Source: Mycobacterium sp. 1423905.2 | GTDB lineage: Bacteria; Actinomycetota; Actinomycetes; Mycobacteriales; Mycobacteriaceae | Reading direction: 5' to 3' | DNA length: 45,693 nt | NCBI RefSeq assembly: GCF_001673155.1 | Contig: NZ_LZLE01000352.1 | Location: 1 to 45,693, forward strand | In this document: piece by piece, positions 44,749 to 45,693 of the stretch | Numbering within the stretch: the first letter of the stretch is position 1 | Layout of the letters: each line of letters starts with the position of its first letter | Notes under the pieces: generated by a model | Database searches by the model: none | Seen by the model: only the letters and a program-made list of their open reading frames with translations | What the model was told of the DNA's origin: nothing | Program-made: the position numbers and the translations under genes

Positions 44749-45135
44749 ATGATGACGCCGTTCGACGATCCGCACGCCGAACTGGCCTGGATGTTTCTCC
44801 AGAGCATGAGCGAAGGCGGCGATCTCGACGAAGGGTTCGCATTGCTCAGCGACGACTTCACCTACTGGAGCATCGCGATCCGCACGACGATCAACAAAGC
44901 CACCATGCGCCGAGCGGTCGAACGGCGCAAGCAGGTTTTCGAGGCGGACATCGACCTCCTCCGCTGCGTCAACGAAGGCGACACCGTGGTCATCGAAGGT
45001 CAGACCGACGGCGTGACCAACGACGGGACCCAGTACGAGAGCCCCTTCGTCTGCATCTTCGAAACCCACGACGGCATGATCACGTCGATGCGTGAATACA
45101 GCGACACCCAGTCGCTGGCCAAGGTCTTCCCCTGA
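44749..45135 (+). CDS. SnoaL/NTF2-like protein (Rv0141c homologue)
   Basis: A 128-residue cone-shaped alpha+beta barrel protein of the NTF2-like superfamily. It has an N-terminal helix AWMFLQSMSEGG, the FALLSDDFTYWS segment, and closing strands VVIEGQTDGVTND and SPFVCIFETHDGMITSMREY. The pattern matches ketosteroid-isomerase or SnoaL-like proteins. The pocket residues do not allow a reaction to be named. Two ATG codons (44749, 44752) are possible starts. It converges on the DUF427 gene with 6 bases between stops. Synteny supports Rv0141c. Confidence 0.82.
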   Translation: MMTPFDDPHAELAWMFLQSMSEGGDLDEGFALLSDDFTYWSIAIRTTINKATMRRAVERRKQVFEADIDLLRCVNEGDTVVIEGQTDGVTNDGTQYESPFVCIFETHDGMITSMREYSDTQSLAKVFP

Positions 45136-45141
45136 CTCCGT

Positions 45142-45522
45142 TCAGTCGGCGACGACGCTGATCTGGGCCTTGTTGGGGTAGAAGGCCACATGCCCGGCGA
45201 TCGCAGCGACCGCGGGATAGGGCTGCTCGTAGGTCCAGATCGCGTCGGCGACGGTGTCACCGGCCGAGGTAGTCACGCTGTAGTAGTTGGCTTCGCCTTT
45301 GAACGGGCAATAGCTGGTCGTGTCGCTGCGTGACAGCCGCTCCTGGACTACGTCGCTGAGCGGAATGTATTGCACCGCAGGCAAGGTGGCCTCCTGCAGG
45401 CGCAGCGCCGCGGTGGTGTCGGCGACCAGTTCACCGTTGATATGGACCTGCACCCGACCCTGGGTCGGCTCGATGGTGATCGGGTGTCCAGCGTTGGGCT
45501 CTTTGATTTCCGGGTGGCTCAT
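45142..45522 (-). CDS. DUF427 protein, single domain (Rv0140 homologue)
   Basis: A 126-residue protein with one DUF427 domain: strands from GRVQVHINGELVADT, the conserved core TSYCPFKGEANYYS, and the end strand HVAFYPNKAQISVV. The function is unknown. ATG 45522 (MSHPEIKEP) is preferred over an in-frame TTG at 45534. It is preceded by the end of the Rv0139-like gene on the same strand (25 bases between). Relative of the two-domain protein at 6590. Confidence 0.85.
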   Translation of the reverse strand: MSHPEIKEPNAGHPITIEPTQGRVQVHINGELVADTTAALRLQEATLPAVQYIPLSDVVQERLSRSDTTSYCPFKGEANYYSVTTSAGDTVADAIWTYEQPYPAVAAIAGHVAFYPNKAQISVVAD

Positions 45523-45547
45523 AACAAAATGCAACGTCAGCCGGCGG

Positions 45548-45693
45548 TCAACATTCCCGTCCGAATGCGTAACGATGGTACTGCGCCAAGGTCCGCAGAC
45601 CTGGAACTTTGCTCATCACCCGGCCCATCAAGCGCACCGCTGGTGGGGAGAAGTCGAAGGTTGCGCTGTCGAATACCGATTGCCATGCCAGCA
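45548..45693 (-). CDS. C-terminal end of an Rv0139-like protein, cut by the window edge
   Basis: The minus strand is open from the window end to TGA at 45548-45550, giving 47 residues that include FDFSPPAVRLMGRVMSKVPG and end in YAFGREC. It looks like a genuine C-terminus. By position it should be the homologue of M. tuberculosis Rv0139, an NAD-dependent epimerase/reductase-type protein. The visible part has no catalytic motif, so the name rests on synteny. Confidence 0.55.
   Translation of the reverse strand, partial: LAWQSVFDSATFDFSPPAVRLMGRVMSKVPGLRTLAQYHRYAFGREC

Overview
This window is high-GC actinobacterial DNA from a non-tuberculous, probably slow-growing Mycobacterium. The evidence is five PE proteins with PE-PPE hydrolase domains, the PtpB phosphatase, a split pntAa/pntAb/pntB transhydrogenase, a 13E12-type HNH protein and mycothiol- and F420-linked enzymes. 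From memory of the M. tuberculosis H37Rv map, the backbone runs in reverse complement along Rv0165c (mce1R) to Rv0139, with extra genes spliced in. Dps, pirin, a third methyltransferase, two extra PE genes and about 13 kb of catabolic genes are not in that H37Rv interval.

Layout. 1-3032: a remnant resembling the N-terminus of the acyl-CoA synthetase FadD5, then mce1R, an SRPBCC protein, a hotdog thioesterase and a zinc alcohol dehydrogenase. 3042-17631: an accessory, mostly lipid or acyl-CoA catabolic region. It holds a hypothetical protein, a family III CoA-transferase, a 13E12-type protein and a DUF427 protein. A divergent pair of operons follows: thioesterase, LLM oxidoreductase and acyl-CoA dehydrogenase leftward; SMP-30 lactonase, thioesterase-like protein and TetR rightward. 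Then come a frameshifted FAD oxidase, a short-chain dehydrogenase, a DapB-like reductase, a mycothiol-dependent isomerase-like protein and a frameshifted alpha/beta hydrolase. Three copies of a 27-bp motif, GTGACACTTT-N8-TTTGTAAAG, lie only in this region, at gene starts.

17766-25215: a PE3/PE4-like protein, TetR, a 41-residue protein too short for most gene callers, the three-gene proton-translocating transhydrogenase, and the divergent fadE2-ptpB pair. 25310-32632: four tandem paralogous PE serine hydrolases, each with its own start region. 32638-45693: quinone oxidoreductase, MFE2-like dehydrogenase and aldehyde dehydrogenase; three tandem TIGR00027-type methyltransferases; a GT2 glycosyltransferase; a pirin-TetR pair with a 24-bp palindrome upstream; a ClC channel; Dps with a SigF-like promoter; an AlkA-like DNA glycosylase; a SnoaL-like protein; a second DUF427 protein; and the C-terminal end of an Rv0139-like protein.

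The common theme is lipid, acyl-CoA and cell-envelope ester metabolism with redox supply (transhydrogenase) and stress protection (Dps, DNA repair). No tRNA, rRNA, CRISPR array or insertion-sequence transposase was seen. No gene-free stretch exceeds 300 bases.
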